A DNA stretch of 64,000 bases. It comes from Rathayibacter sp. VKM Ac-2760. Lineage in GTDB: Bacteria > Actinomycetota > Actinomycetes > Actinomycetales > Microbacteriaceae. The stretch lies in NCBI RefSeq assembly GCF_009834185.1, contig NZ_CP047174.1:1-64000 (forward strand), given 5' to 3'. The notes below the pieces were generated by a model. That model did not search any database. It had not been told where the DNA came from and saw only the letters and a list, made by a program, of their open reading frames with translations. How positions within the stretch are numbered: position 1 is the stretch's first letter; every line of letters starts with the position of its first letter. Positions 32,925 to 40,708 of this stretch are shown here, in pieces. Both the position numbers and the translations under genes were made by a program.

Positions 32925-33866
32925 GTGACCACCACCACGAAGACCCGCAAGCCCGGAACGACCAAGAAGCGCGCCCCGCGCACGACGCCGGAGGAACGCC
33001 GCGAGCTGGCGACGGCGCTGCACGAGAGCATCACCGAGCAGGTCGAGGCGCTGCGCGACTCCGACCAGTGGCGCCGGTTCCTCGCGTTCGCGTCCTCGTT
33101 CCACCGCTACAGCCTGGGCAATCTGCTGCTGATCCTCGCTCAGCGCCCGGACGCCTCCGCAGTCGCAGGGTTCAAGGCATGGCAGGCGAAGGGCCGCCAG
33201 GTGCGCAAGGGCGAGAAGGCGATCAAGATCTTCGGCTTCGCTCAGCGCAAGATCGCCGCCGACGAGGCGCCCGAGGAAGGCGCCACGACCAGCACCGACG
33301 AGAAGGGGCAGAAAACCCAGACGTACTACCCGCTCTTGTCCGTGTTCGCGATCGAACAGACCGACCTGGCGGAGGGCACCGAGGATCCCCGCGACATCGC
33401 GCAGCTGCTCACCGGGGAGCACGATCACGGAGTCATCGCGCCGCTGACGGCCGCTCTCGAGACCGAAGGGTGGACGGTCGAGCGCCGACCGCTCTCGCAG
33501 GGAACGAACGGGTACGCCGCCCCGGAGGAGCGCACGGTCGTCGTGGATTCCAGCCTGTCGCCTGAGCAGGCCGCGAAGACCCTGATCCACGAGGCCGCGC
33601 ACGTGCTGATGGGTCACGTCGATGACCTGGAGGAGTACGCGCAGCACCGCGGGCTGATGGAGACGGAAGCCGAGTCCGTCGCGTTCGTCGTCGCTGGGCT
33701 CGTGGGTTTCGACACCAGCGCTTACAGCGTCGGCTACGTCGCGACGTGGAGCGACTGCAAGGCCGACACGATCCGCGAGACGGCCGCGCGGGTACTGACC
33801 ACCGCGCACCGCATCGCCGCGATCCTCGACGCCGACGACGACGAGAGCGAGGACGGCGAGGGCTGA
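32925..33866 (+). CDS. ArdC-like antirestriction protein with metallopeptidase motif
   Basis: The 313 residues start at a GTG with GAGGGAG upstream. The N-terminal ArdC domain (about 20-130) has FLAFASSFHRYSLGNLLLIL and GFKAWQAKGRQVRKGEKAIK. The C-terminal half has the zinc motif LIHEAAHVLMGH and EAESVAFVVAGLVGFDTSAY. ArdC proteins bind single-stranded DNA and protect incoming plasmids from restriction. A Lys/Arg-rich N-terminal tail adds DNA affinity. Its presence supports a conjugative past for the array. Confidence 0.88.
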   Translation: MTTTTKTRKPGTTKKRAPRTTPEERRELATALHESITEQVEALRDSDQWRRFLAFASSFHRYSLGNLLLILAQRPDASAVAGFKAWQAKGRQVRKGEKAIKIFGFAQRKIAADEAPEEGATTSTDEKGQKTQTYYPLLSVFAIEQTDLAEGTEDPRDIAQLLTGEHDHGVIAPLTAALETEGWTVERRPLSQGTNGYAAPEERTVVVDSSLSPEQAAKTLIHEAAHVLMGHVDDLEEYAQHRGLMETEAESVAFVVAGLVGFDTSAYSVGYVATWSDCKADTIRETAARVLTTAHRIAAILDADDDESEDGEG

Positions 33867-33874
33867 CAGGCGAC

Positions 33875-34185
33875 GGGCCGGCCTGCGGGCCGGCCCGTGA
33901 GGGGCGACCCCCTCACACTCCCCGGTCTTCCCCGTTCCGGGGGCGCGAGCTCCGCCCGCGCAGCGGCGACGGAGCGCCGCCAAATGGGAGCCGCTACGCG
34001 GCCCGATTACCTGTTTTCTTCACCTCTCCGCGGTCTCAACCTATTTCGCTCCACCGGCTCCGTGCCACCCATTCCGGACGCGGTCGCTGCGCTCCCTTAT
34101 TTCGCCCGGAATGGGCGTCACTACGCCGCCTCCACTCAAACGGTTCTTCCCGCCGGAGAGGCAAAGAAAAACGATCAGCCAGAGG
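33875..34185 (+). repeat. Array module F: best-formed complete module
   Basis: Hairpins: GGGCCGGCC/GGCCGGCCC (33875-33896), GTGAGGGG/CCCCTCAC, then a GCGCGAGC type with one mismatch and GCCGC/GCGGC. The core spans 34014-34171. The central stem is 34068-34077 with 34106-34115 (CCCATTCCGG, ten perfect pairs) around a 28-base loop. The ATG at 34199 is 27 bases after the core. Confidence 0.88.
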
Positions 34186-34198
34186 GAGCACCCACACC

Positions 34199-34456
34199 AT
34201 GCAGACCGCCACCGACTTGCAGACCACCGCGAAGACCTACCTCACGCTCGCGAACACCCGCGCGGTCGATATCCGCGTCGTGGGCACCGATCCCAAGACG
34301 ACGCCTTCGGTGCACGTCACCCGCCGCACGTCCGGCGTCTGGGAGGCGTGGCACTCCGACCAGCTGCACGGCATCACCAGCGGCTCGTTCCGCCACTGCG
34401 TCGCCCACGCCCGCCGCGCAGCGATCCGCCGCATCGCCCCGTTTTTGAACCGCTGA
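34199..34456 (+). CDS. Hypothetical basic 85-residue array protein
   Basis: The ATG has GAGGGAG about 12 bases upstream. The protein is basic and reads ATDLQTTAKTYLTLANTRAV, VHVTRRTSGVWEAWHSDQLH and ARRAAIRRIAPFLNR at its end. It may bind nucleic acid, inferred only from charge. No family is recognised. The next gene follows after 12 bases. Confidence 0.7.
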   Translation: MQTATDLQTTAKTYLTLANTRAVDIRVVGTDPKTTPSVHVTRRTSGVWEAWHSDQLHGITSGSFRHCVAHARRAAIRRIAPFLNR

Positions 34457-34468
34457 GAGGACCACACC

Positions 34469-34948
34469 ATGACCCGCATCGACATCAGCAGCGCCACCAC
34501 CGAAGAGCTCTACGTCATCATCAACACCCCGGTCGACTTCGGCAGCGCCAGCACCGAACAGCTCGCCCTCATCGTGGACACCCGGCGCACCGAGTCCGAT
34601 GACGACGCGGCCGCCTCGGACGTCGAGATCCTCGCGCACGTCCGCGACACGCTCACCCTCCCCGGTGAGGGCACTCCGGGCGGGTTCCCCGTCACCGACG
34701 ACGGCACCGCCTACGCCGCCGCCCTGATCGCGTTCCTCACCCCTCTCGGGAAGTCGAACGGGTGGAGCACCGACACCCCGGAGACGCCGGACGAGCGCGC
34801 GGCCAGCACCGAGATTAACCGGCGGTCGAACGAGGCGTGGCAGGCGCTCTCCCCGGCGGAGCGGGCCGCGCGGATTGAGGCCATCGAGTGGGCAGAGAAC
34901 GGCGGGCCGTGCGACTGCCCCAACTGCTACGAGCCCCCCGACTACTAG
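34469..34948 (+). CDS. Protein with one array-specific domain and a Cys tail
   Basis: The 159 residues include STEQLALIVDTRRTESDDDA and AYAAALIAFLTPLG, the same domain found twice in the protein at 31746. The end has EWAENGGPCDCPNCYEPPDY, a CxCxxC set that could bind zinc or iron. No family is recognised. It is cotranscribed with the 85-residue gene behind module F. Confidence 0.72.
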   Translation: MTRIDISSATTEELYVIINTPVDFGSASTEQLALIVDTRRTESDDDAAASDVEILAHVRDTLTLPGEGTPGGFPVTDDGTAYAAALIAFLTPLGKSNGWSTDTPETPDERAASTEINRRSNEAWQALSPAERAARIEAIEWAENGGPCDCPNCYEPPDY

Positions 34949-34957
34949 CCGCGCGGC

Positions 34958-35262
34958 GCGGGCCGGCCTTCCGGACCGGCCCGTGAGGGGCGAGCCCCTC
35001 ACACTCCCCGGTCTTCCCCGTTCCGGGGCGCGCGCTGCGCTCGCGCAGCTGTGACGGAGCACCGCCGGCAGGAGCCGCTACGCGGCCGGATTACCCGTTT
35101 TCTTCACCTCTCCGCGGTTTCAATCTATCTCGCTCCGTCGGCTACGTGCCGTCGCTCTCGGACGCGCCCTGCGGGCTTATTTCGCCCGAGAGAGCCGTCA
35201 CTCCGCCGACTCCACTCAATTGATTTCATCCCGCCGGAGAGGCAAAGAAAAACGATCAGGAA
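34958..35262 (+). repeat. Array module G: complete module before parB
   Basis: First hairpin GGGCCGG/CCGGCCC, second GTGAGGGG/CCCCTCAC (loop CGAG). The core is 35098-35252. The central stem is 35155-35161 with 35186-35192 (CTCTCGG, seven pairs) and differs in sequence from modules B, E and F. The inner GCCC-TGC-GGGC hairpin is kept. The parB-like start lies 91 bases downstream. Confidence 0.85.
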
Positions 35263-35270
35263 GACGACAA

Positions 35271-35303
35271 AAGCCCCGTAGTTGGCTTAGAACCACGGGA
35301 CTT
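35271..35303 (+). promoter_or_regulatory. Extra hairpin in the parB-like leader
   Basis: AAGCCCCGTAGTT (35271-35283) pairs with AACCACGGGACTT (35291-35303), 11 of 13 positions. It lies between module G and the GTG at 35344 and could act as an attenuator or autoregulatory site. Confidence 0.5.
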
Positions 35304-35343
35304 GTCGCCTCAATGATCGCACACCGATCAAGGAGAAATCATC

Positions 35344-36735
35344 GTGACTATCACCACCGGAACCGGGACCGTTCAGCACATCGACCCGACCACCCTCGTG
35401 ATCGAGGCGAACGTGCGCACCAGCGCTCCCGTGACGAAGGACTTCATCGCGTCGATCCGCGAGAACGGGGTCATCACCCCTGTTCTCGCCCGCCGCGACG
35501 AGCACGGCAACGTCATCGTCCGCACGGGACAGCGCCGCACCCTCGCCGCCCGCGAGGCCGGGGTCGCCACCATTCCCGTCTACGTCGTGGAGGGCGACGA
35601 GACGACCGCGGACCGGATCGTTCAGCAGATCATCGAGAACGACCAGCGCGCCGAACTCTCGGTCGCGGACCGCACCGCCGCGTGGGCGCAGCTCGCGTTC
35701 GAGGGCGTCACCGCCGCAGCGATCGCCAAGCGCACCGGCACCAAGACAGACGCGGTGAAGAAGGGCCTCGCGGTCGCGGAGTCCGCGACCGTCACGTCCG
35801 TTCTGCACGAGCACGAGCTGACCCTGGACCAGGCGGCGGTGCTGTTGGAGTTCGAGGACGACGCCGACGCCCGCGCAACCCTGATCGAGGTCGCCACCCA
35901 CGACCCCGCCCAGTTCGAGCACACCGCGCAGACCCTCCGCGACGAGGCCGCGCACCAGGCGCTCCTCGCAGCGACCGCCGCCGAGTACACCGGCAACGGC
36001 TTCCAGATCCTCACCCGCTCCGACGCCTACGGCGACCAGGCGACGTGGACGCCGGTGCGGCAGCTGCGCGGCGAGGACGGGAAGAGCGTCACTCCCGAGC
36101 AGGTCGCCGCCGCTCCCGGCCGCGGAGTGCTCATCGACACCAGCTGGCGCGGCGAGGTCGAGGTCACCCTCCTCGTCCAGGACCCCACCGCCGCCGGATT
36201 CACCTACGCCTACGGCGCCCCCGAGCAGCCGCAGACCGAGGAGGAAGCCGAGGAGGAGCGCGCCGAGAAGTCCGCGGAGCGGAAGGTGCTCATCGCCAAC
36301 AACAAGGCGTGGAACGCGGCCGAGAAGGTGCGCCGCGAGTGGATCGCGACGTTCCTCGCCCGCAAGACCCTCCCCAAGGACGCGGATCGCGTCATCGCTC
36401 TCGGCCTCACCACCCACCGGTTCGCGGTGTCCTCCGGGATGACGGGCGGCAGCGACCTCGCCCACACGCTGCTGCGCATCGAGCGCCCCTCCGGCTACCG
36501 CGCCGACGCCCTCGCAGCGCTGGTCGAGGCGAAGCCCGCGAAGGCCCGCCTGGTCGCTCTGGCCGTCGTCCTCGGAGGCCAGGAAGCACACACGAGCAAG
36601 GAATCCTGGCGCCGTGGCGACGAGCGCACTGCCGAGCACTTCCGCCAGCTCGCGGCCTGGGGATACGCGCTCTCCCCGGTCGAGCAGGTCGTCACCGGCG
36701 ACAGCACCCCCGCCGACGCCGCAGGGCTCAGCTAG
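35344..36735 (+). CDS. ParB/RepB-like partition or nuclease-fold protein
   Basis: The 463 residues start at a GTG with AAGGAGA. The N-terminal ParB domain is clear: IRENGVITPVLARRDEHGNV, then VRTGQRRTLAAREAGVATIP and VQQIIENDQRAELSVADRTA. A helix-turn-helix (VTAAAIAKRTGTKTDAVKKG) follows, then a long C-terminal region with an acidic coiled coil (TEEEAEEERAEKSAERKVLI). No parA is adjacent, so a role in plasmid segregation or in regulation of the array is inferred. Orphan ParB proteins are common on actinobacterial conjugative elements. Confidence 0.85.
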   Translation: MTITTGTGTVQHIDPTTLVIEANVRTSAPVTKDFIASIRENGVITPVLARRDEHGNVIVRTGQRRTLAAREAGVATIPVYVVEGDETTADRIVQQIIENDQRAELSVADRTAAWAQLAFEGVTAAAIAKRTGTKTDAVKKGLAVAESATVTSVLHEHELTLDQAAVLLEFEDDADARATLIEVATHDPAQFEHTAQTLRDEAAHQALLAATAAEYTGNGFQILTRSDAYGDQATWTPVRQLRGEDGKSVTPEQVAAAPGRGVLIDTSWRGEVEVTLLVQDPTAAGFTYAYGAPEQPQTEEEAEEERAEKSAERKVLIANNKAWNAAEKVRREWIATFLARKTLPKDADRVIALGLTTHRFAVSSGMTGGSDLAHTLLRIERPSGYRADALAALVEAKPAKARLVALAVVLGGQEAHTSKESWRRGDERTAEHFRQLAAWGYALSPVEQVVTGDSTPADAAGLS

Positions 36736-36743
36736 CCCCTCCG

Positions 36744-36771
36744 GCGGGGACCGGCTCGCGCCGGTCCCCGC
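36744..36771. terminator. 12-bp GC hairpin after parB
   Basis: GCGGGGACCGGC (36744-36755) pairs perfectly with 36760-36771 over a four-base loop. It lies 8 bases after the stop. The next gene lacks a leader module and is likely read through from parB. Confidence 0.75.
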
Positions 36772-36810
36772 CCCTCCTCTTCTCCCACTGCTGCACAGGA
36801 AGGCCCGACC

Positions 36811-37242
36811 ATGACCACCACGACCACCACACCCCGCCCCGCCCACCGCTTCGACCCGTACCAGGAGGACCCGACGCTGCGAGCGGCCGAGGTCGCCGTC
36901 GACGCCGCGGCCGCGTCCGGGGACGCCGACGCGACCGCCGCCGCAGCGCGAGCGCTGATCGTCGCCGCGGCCGCCTACGGCTGGCCCACCGCGACCGCCC
37001 TCGTCTTCAAATACGAGACGACCGGCCCCATCGCCCACGTCTGGGGACTGTGGAAAGTCCTCGACGCTGACCGCCAGGTCCTCCGCGAATGGGAGGAGGA
37101 GCCCGGCGGCATGACGGATGAGTCCGAGGAGGAACTGATCGCCCTCGACCTCATCAGCAACCGCCGCGCGACCCTCGACTACACCGACTTCGGAAAGCCC
37201 ATCGGCTCCACGACCCTGATCCTCCACACGCTCGCACTCTGA
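36811..37242 (+). CDS. Hypothetical acidic 143-residue protein
   Basis: The ATG follows ACAGGAAGG. The protein has an Ala-rich helical first half (RAAEVAVDAAAASGDADATA) and a second half with VWGLWKVLDADRQVLREWEE and SEEELIALDLISNRRATLDY. No family is recognised. It is the last plus-strand gene before the terminator half H. Confidence 0.68.
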   Translation: MTTTTTTPRPAHRFDPYQEDPTLRAAEVAVDAAAASGDADATAAAARALIVAAAAYGWPTATALVFKYETTGPIAHVWGLWKVLDADRQVLREWEEEPGGMTDESEEELIALDLISNRRATLDYTDFGKPIGSTTLILHTLAL

Positions 37243-37250
37243 GCGCGTGC

Positions 37251-37335
37251 GCGGGCCGACCCGAAACGGGCCGGCCCGCACGAGGGGGAGAGCCCCCTCG
37301 ACCCCCCGGTCACGCGCGTGGAACGGCCACGCGCG
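37251..37335 (+). repeat. Array module H: terminator half only
   Basis: Three hairpins in tandem: GCGGGCCG/CGGCCCGC (37251-37279), CGAGGGGG/CCCCCTCG (37281-37300) and CGCGCGTG/CACGCGCG (37313-37335). All stems are perfect eight-base pairs. The leader half is absent and the next gene is on the minus strand. As in module C, this links the 5' half to termination. Confidence 0.8.
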
Positions 37336-37347
37336 CTCGAGCGGTAG

Positions 37348-37596
37348 TCAGCGGCGAGGACGCGGCTTGTACCTCTTCCCCGCCCGGATGTTCCGGTTCT
37401 CGATCACACCGACCACCGCCAGGCCCGCGGCCACGGCGACGATCAGCGCCCACCCGAGCACGTTGAACCACTCACCGGTGAAGGCGGCGTAGGTCTGCTC
37501 GGCGGCGATCGCGAAAAGCATCAGCGACAGCCCGAACCACACCATGCCGTTGGAGATCAGCGCAGCGCGCGCGAGCTTGGTGCGAGGCTTGGCCAT
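37348..37596 (-). CDS. Small two-helix membrane protein
   Basis: The 82 residues have two hydrophobic helices (ISNGMVWFGLSLMLFAIAAE and VLGWALIVAVAAGLAVVGVI) between basic ends (KPRTKL, and RAGKRYKPRPRR). No family is recognised. It faces module H and could be an envelope or conjugation accessory protein. Confidence 0.65.
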   Translation of the reverse strand: MAKPRTKLARAALISNGMVWFGLSLMLFAIAAEQTYAAFTGEWFNVLGWALIVAVAAGLAVVGVIENRNIRAGKRYKPRPRR

Positions 37597-37713
37597 GAGG
37601 GCACCCTGTCACCGGCACCTGAATGTGTCCACGGCAGGCGTCAGGACGGGCGACATCTCGACCACAGGCCCGCTCAGGGGATATGGTGGCACTCACTCGG
37701 GATAGCCGTGCCC

Positions 37714-37899
37714 GCCGGACATTCGTCCGGCTTTCGTGCTTTCTGGGCACTTGACGGCTGAGCGCATATCCTGGTCCCGAATCGGAAGAACTCTGCCCGA
37801 ATACTCTAAGATGGCTTCACGTAGAAGAAGTGCGCCCAGTGGCGTAAACTACTCCCGCCTTCTAGTCTTCTGCCCGCCGGCCCTCGTGCCGGTTTTTTT
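37714..37899 (+). ncRNA. Two hairpins with T-rich tails; possible small RNA region
   Basis: The 37597-38038 interval has no convincing gene. GCCGGAC/GTCCGGC (37714-37731) is followed by TTTCGTGCTTT, and CCGGC/GCCGG (37877-37892) by seven Ts. The second is a classic intrinsic terminator yet no plus-strand gene lies upstream within 600 bases. A short transcript between them is possible. Confidence 0.4.
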
Positions 37900-38038
37900 C
37901 ATGCCCGGATTGAGCAGACCCGCTCTCCTGGCCCTCTCCTTCCCTGTGCCCCTCTCTGAGGCGCAGGGATCGTCGCGCCCCCAGCGCGACAACGACAGAG
38001 CGCGCTCGCGTGCTCGGACCCCAGCGGAGGTTCATGTG

Positions 38039-38236
38039 ATGAAGCTGCTGCTCGGGTGGCTGGTGAAGGCGGACCCCACCGTGGCGCTGCTCCTTCTCGC
38101 CGGAATCATCCTGATCCTGATCGCGCTCTGCGCGGTCCTGGTCATCTTGGTGATCTGCGGCAAGAAGAAGTATCACAAGCGCGTGGTATCCGTCCTGAAG
38201 GCGATTGGCGAGATGCTCGCCGACGCTCGCGGCTGA
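38039..38236 (+). CDS. Small single-span membrane protein
   Basis: The 65-residue protein has GGAGG ten bases before the ATG. It holds one long hydrophobic helix (LLLLAGIILILIALCAVLVI) and then a basic tail (CGKKKYHKRVVSVLKAIGEM). The layout resembles toxin-like or regulatory membrane peptides, but no family is recognised. Confidence 0.6.
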   Translation: MKLLLGWLVKADPTVALLLLAGIILILIALCAVLVILVICGKKKYHKRVVSVLKAIGEMLADARG

Positions 38237-38383
38237 CCCGAAAAAAGCGCCATCCTGCTGGGCGGGGGAGAGCTCTGCCCGCAAACGTCCCGTATGAGGT
38301 GCGCTTGACGGGACATGAGCTGTGCCGCGTTCCACGACCGAAGAGGCCGAGCGCTCCTAGGCCAGCTTCATGTCCTTTAAGTC

Positions 38384-38827
38384 CTAGACGTCGTAGCCGA
38401 TCAGGAGTTGAGCCTCATTCATGGCATTGCCGAGCAGTGATTCCCACGTGTTCTGACTGTCGCGAGCCAACATCCGGGGCTCCTTGAATGGGAGTCGATA
38501 GGGCATCTGGCCAGCCCCGGGCGAGATCCACAGCTCGAACTCACCGCCGGTCTTCCACTCCTGATTGGGGAGGACGAGGGCTGCCGTGTTGTGCGTGACG
38601 TTGACGTACTGAATGGCGCCGATACCGCCGTTCTTGTCGTACGCCTCGTAGATCGGACTCACGCGATCCGCAGCCCCGCTGCCCTTAGAATCTGGCTCGT
38701 CCGGAGTCGCGACGGGGAAGCCGTCGAGCCAGAACGCGGGCAGCAGTGGCGTGGAGGCGTCGTATACGACCCATCCGGATGCAGCGGAAGTCATCTGCCC
38801 ATCCTGGCGGAGGATCCTGCTGTTCAC
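38384..38827 (-). CDS. Hypothetical protein coupled to a small membrane protein
   Basis: A GTG at 38827 overlaps the upstream stop by four bases (GTGA), giving 147 residues; an ATG at 38794 is the alternative. The protein is soluble, with SGWVVYDASTPLLPAFWLDG, YVNVTHNTAALVLPNQEWKT and FELWISPGAGQMPYRLPFKE. Tryptophan- and aromatic-rich beta segments suggest a compact binding domain. No family is recognised. Confidence 0.6.
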   Translation of the reverse strand: MNSRILRQDGQMTSAASGWVVYDASTPLLPAFWLDGFPVATPDEPDSKGSGAADRVSPIYEAYDKNGGIGAIQYVNVTHNTAALVLPNQEWKTGGEFELWISPGAGQMPYRLPFKEPRMLARDSQNTWESLLGNAMNEAQLLIGYDV

Positions 38828-39066
38828 GGTGACGACTTCTTCGCGCGCTCGCGTTGCTTGGGCTCCTTCGGCCGGGGAGCGTCCCTGCGAAGAAGCAGCT
38901 CGAGCACGCGAAGAGCTTTGTCGCTCCGCGGTCCGGTCGCGAAAATCGCCATGAGGACCGCAACGCCCACGATCGCGAGGTAGCCGGCGCCCAGGCTGGC
39001 TGGGGCTGCGACGACAGGCTCGATGACCGGAAGAAGGGTGGCAAAAAGGGTGGCCAGGGGTGGCAC
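38824..39066 (-). CDS. Small membrane protein upstream of the coupled gene
   Basis: The 80 residues contain hydrophobic segments (LATLFATLLPVIEPVVAAPA and YLAIVGVAVLMAIFATG) and a strongly basic tail (RRDAPRPKEPKQRERAKKS). The size and layout recall holins or other small membrane effectors. Its stop overlaps the downstream GTG. The two may work as an effector and partner, but this is inference. Confidence 0.55.
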   Translation of the reverse strand: MPPLATLFATLLPVIEPVVAAPASLGAGYLAIVGVAVLMAIFATGPRSDKALRVLELLLRRDAPRPKEPKQRERAKKSSP

Positions 39067-39502
39067 CGTGTCTCCAACAACTGGCGCGAACTCCCCACCC
39101 GCTCAGCGCCGGTCTCAGATGACAGGTCAGCTCTTGTTCGGCACGGACGAATCCGCATGTCCTGATCGAGTCGGTGGTCGGTTGATCCGGTCGGTGGGGA
39201 TACCCGGACGAACGCCAACAGCGATGAGAACGCCGCGATGCGCATCGACACCGGTGTCTACTCGGCTCGAATTGCATCGATTTGGACGCAATGCACCTAC
39301 ATGCACTACGCGACCCGAACTAGCCGAGCCGAGGCGGTCACTTGCTGAGAAATGTTCACCGGGAGTCTCTGACCGCGATGGCCTATTACCCGGCTGACCC
39401 AATTTGCTGCTGAGAGGTGCGCCTGTCCTCCCATCGTACAGCATGCTCGCATCCGCTTCCCTGGGAACCTCCAGCGCGTCTTGTAGCGGGCGCGTCCTGC
39501 GC

Positions 39503-39530
39503 GTGTCCCGTAGGGGGATCGTTCACCGGG
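39503..39530 (+). repeat. Dispersed repeat copy R1
   Basis: GTGTCCCGTAGGGGGATCGT continues into TCACCGGG. It is one of six copies in the right third of the window. The surrounding 39067-39588 interval has no other feature I can support. Confidence 0.7.
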
Positions 39531-39588
39531 TCAGCATGGCGTCCGTTGAGGGGTCGGTCTCCGGACGCTGTTGCGCCAGGATGGCGGG

Positions 39589-40218
39589 GTGGAACGGAAC
39601 GCTGTCTGGCAGAGCATCGACGTTGAGCGGGCTGCTCTCGTTGACGACCTCTCGCAGGTGGAGGAGTCGCGGTGGTCGACGTCTTCGCTGTGCGTCGGTT
39701 TGACGGTTCGTGAGGTGCTCGCGCACCTCACGGTCAGCGGAGTCGTATCAGGGCCGCGCTGGTTCGACGGCGTCGTGCGTGCGCGATTCGACTTCGACAA
39801 GCAAGTGGACGATCGTCTGCGCGAGCAGCTCGGCGCGTCCTCTTCCGAGACGCTGAGTCGGTTCCGAGCGACGATCGGCAGCCGTACCTCGCCGCCCCTC
39901 CCGCGCCTGGCGCTGCTGGGCGAGATGGTCGTCCACGGCGAGGACATCCGCCGGCCGCTCGGCCTGGCCCGGGACTACCCGAAGCAGACCTTGAGCTCGG
40001 TGCTCCGCTACTACGCGGGCACCGACCAAGTGGTCATCGCCAAGAAGCGGGTTCGCGGCCTGCGACTGGAAGCCGTCGACACCGGCATCACTCTCGGGGA
40101 AGGTGAAGTCGTGCGCGGCAGCACCCTCGCGCTGATCATGGCGATGACCGGACGCGGCGCCTACTGCACCGAGCTCACCGGAGCTGGCGTCGCCGAACTG
40201 TCCGCGCGATCGAGCTGA
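39589..40218 (+). CDS. Maleylpyruvate-isomerase-family (mycothiol-dependent) protein
   Basis: From the GTG at 39589 the product is 209 residues. It shows the DinB-like four-helix start (VWQSIDVERAALVDDLSQVE, then LTVREVLAHLTVSGVVS), and GEMVVHGEDIRRPLG is the family histidine motif that binds metal. The C-terminal part fits the SCP2-like extension. Members use mycothiol in isomerisation or detoxification. The substrate is unknown. Confidence 0.82.
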   Translation: MERNAVWQSIDVERAALVDDLSQVEESRWSTSSLCVGLTVREVLAHLTVSGVVSGPRWFDGVVRARFDFDKQVDDRLREQLGASSSETLSRFRATIGSRTSPPLPRLALLGEMVVHGEDIRRPLGLARDYPKQTLSSVLRYYAGTDQVVIAKKRVRGLRLEAVDTGITLGEGEVVRGSTLALIMAMTGRGAYCTELTGAGVAELSARSS

Positions 40219-40229
40219 CGACCAGCCCC

Positions 40230-40517
40230 TCAGGTCAGTCTTTCGGTCAGATGCACGGTGACCGGATCTCCGACGTCCTTGCCGAGCTTCTTCCGCAGCT
40301 TTGCGCTGATGGAGAGCATGTGCCCGCCGACGCCGGTCGGCATCAGCCCAGCGGTCACCGGCTCGCCGTCGACGGTTGCAATGACCTTCACCGACTTTCC
40401 CGTGCCGAACAGCTCGACCGAGCCGGGCACTTCCACACAGGACCAGAGGTCACCCTTCACCATGACGCCGATGGGCGCAGTGAAGGTCTTGTCCAGCGGA
40501 CCAGGGCTCGTGCTCAT
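40230..40517 (-). CDS. DUF1905-domain protein
   Basis: The 95 residues match DUF1905: SVELFGTGKSVKVIATVDGE, then GGHMLSISAKLRKKLGKDVG and DPVTVHL. It is a small beta-barrel domain of unknown role, sometimes fused to YdeI-type domains. It converges on the mycothiol-type gene. Confidence 0.82.
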   Translation of the reverse strand: MSTSPGPLDKTFTAPIGVMVKGDLWSCVEVPGSVELFGTGKSVKVIATVDGEPVTAGLMPTGVGGHMLSISAKLRKKLGKDVGDPVTVHLTERLT

Positions 40518-40588
40518 GGTGTGCTCCTCACGCTGACGACGGGGCGTCTGCTAACGGTAGCGATTGCCATCACTCCATGGTCTAGCGG

Positions 40589-40620
40589 GTGTCCGGTAGG
40601 GGATCGTTCACCGGTACACG
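40589..40620 (+). repeat. Dispersed repeat copy R2
   Basis: GTGTCCGGTAGGGGATCGTT continues into CACCGGTACACG. The last part, with TACACG, is shared with copy R3. Confidence 0.72.
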
Positions 40621-40708
40621 CAGACGCGACACCGAGCGCCGCGAAAACCTGTGGATCTTGGCGCTTCATGGCCGTGTTTTGACGGGGCTTCGTGTCGCTC
40701 TGGCGCCG

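Noticed and set aside
26268..35262. Array modules as a CRISPR array or integron attC sites
   Set aside because: Repeats are about 300 bp, separated by full genes, all in one direction, with no cas genes or integron integrase signatures; attC sites are shorter and lie after each gene only.
39127..39444. Possible 105-residue minus-strand gene
   Set aside because: No ribosome site, biased low-complexity composition and no recognisable fold; treated as non-coding.
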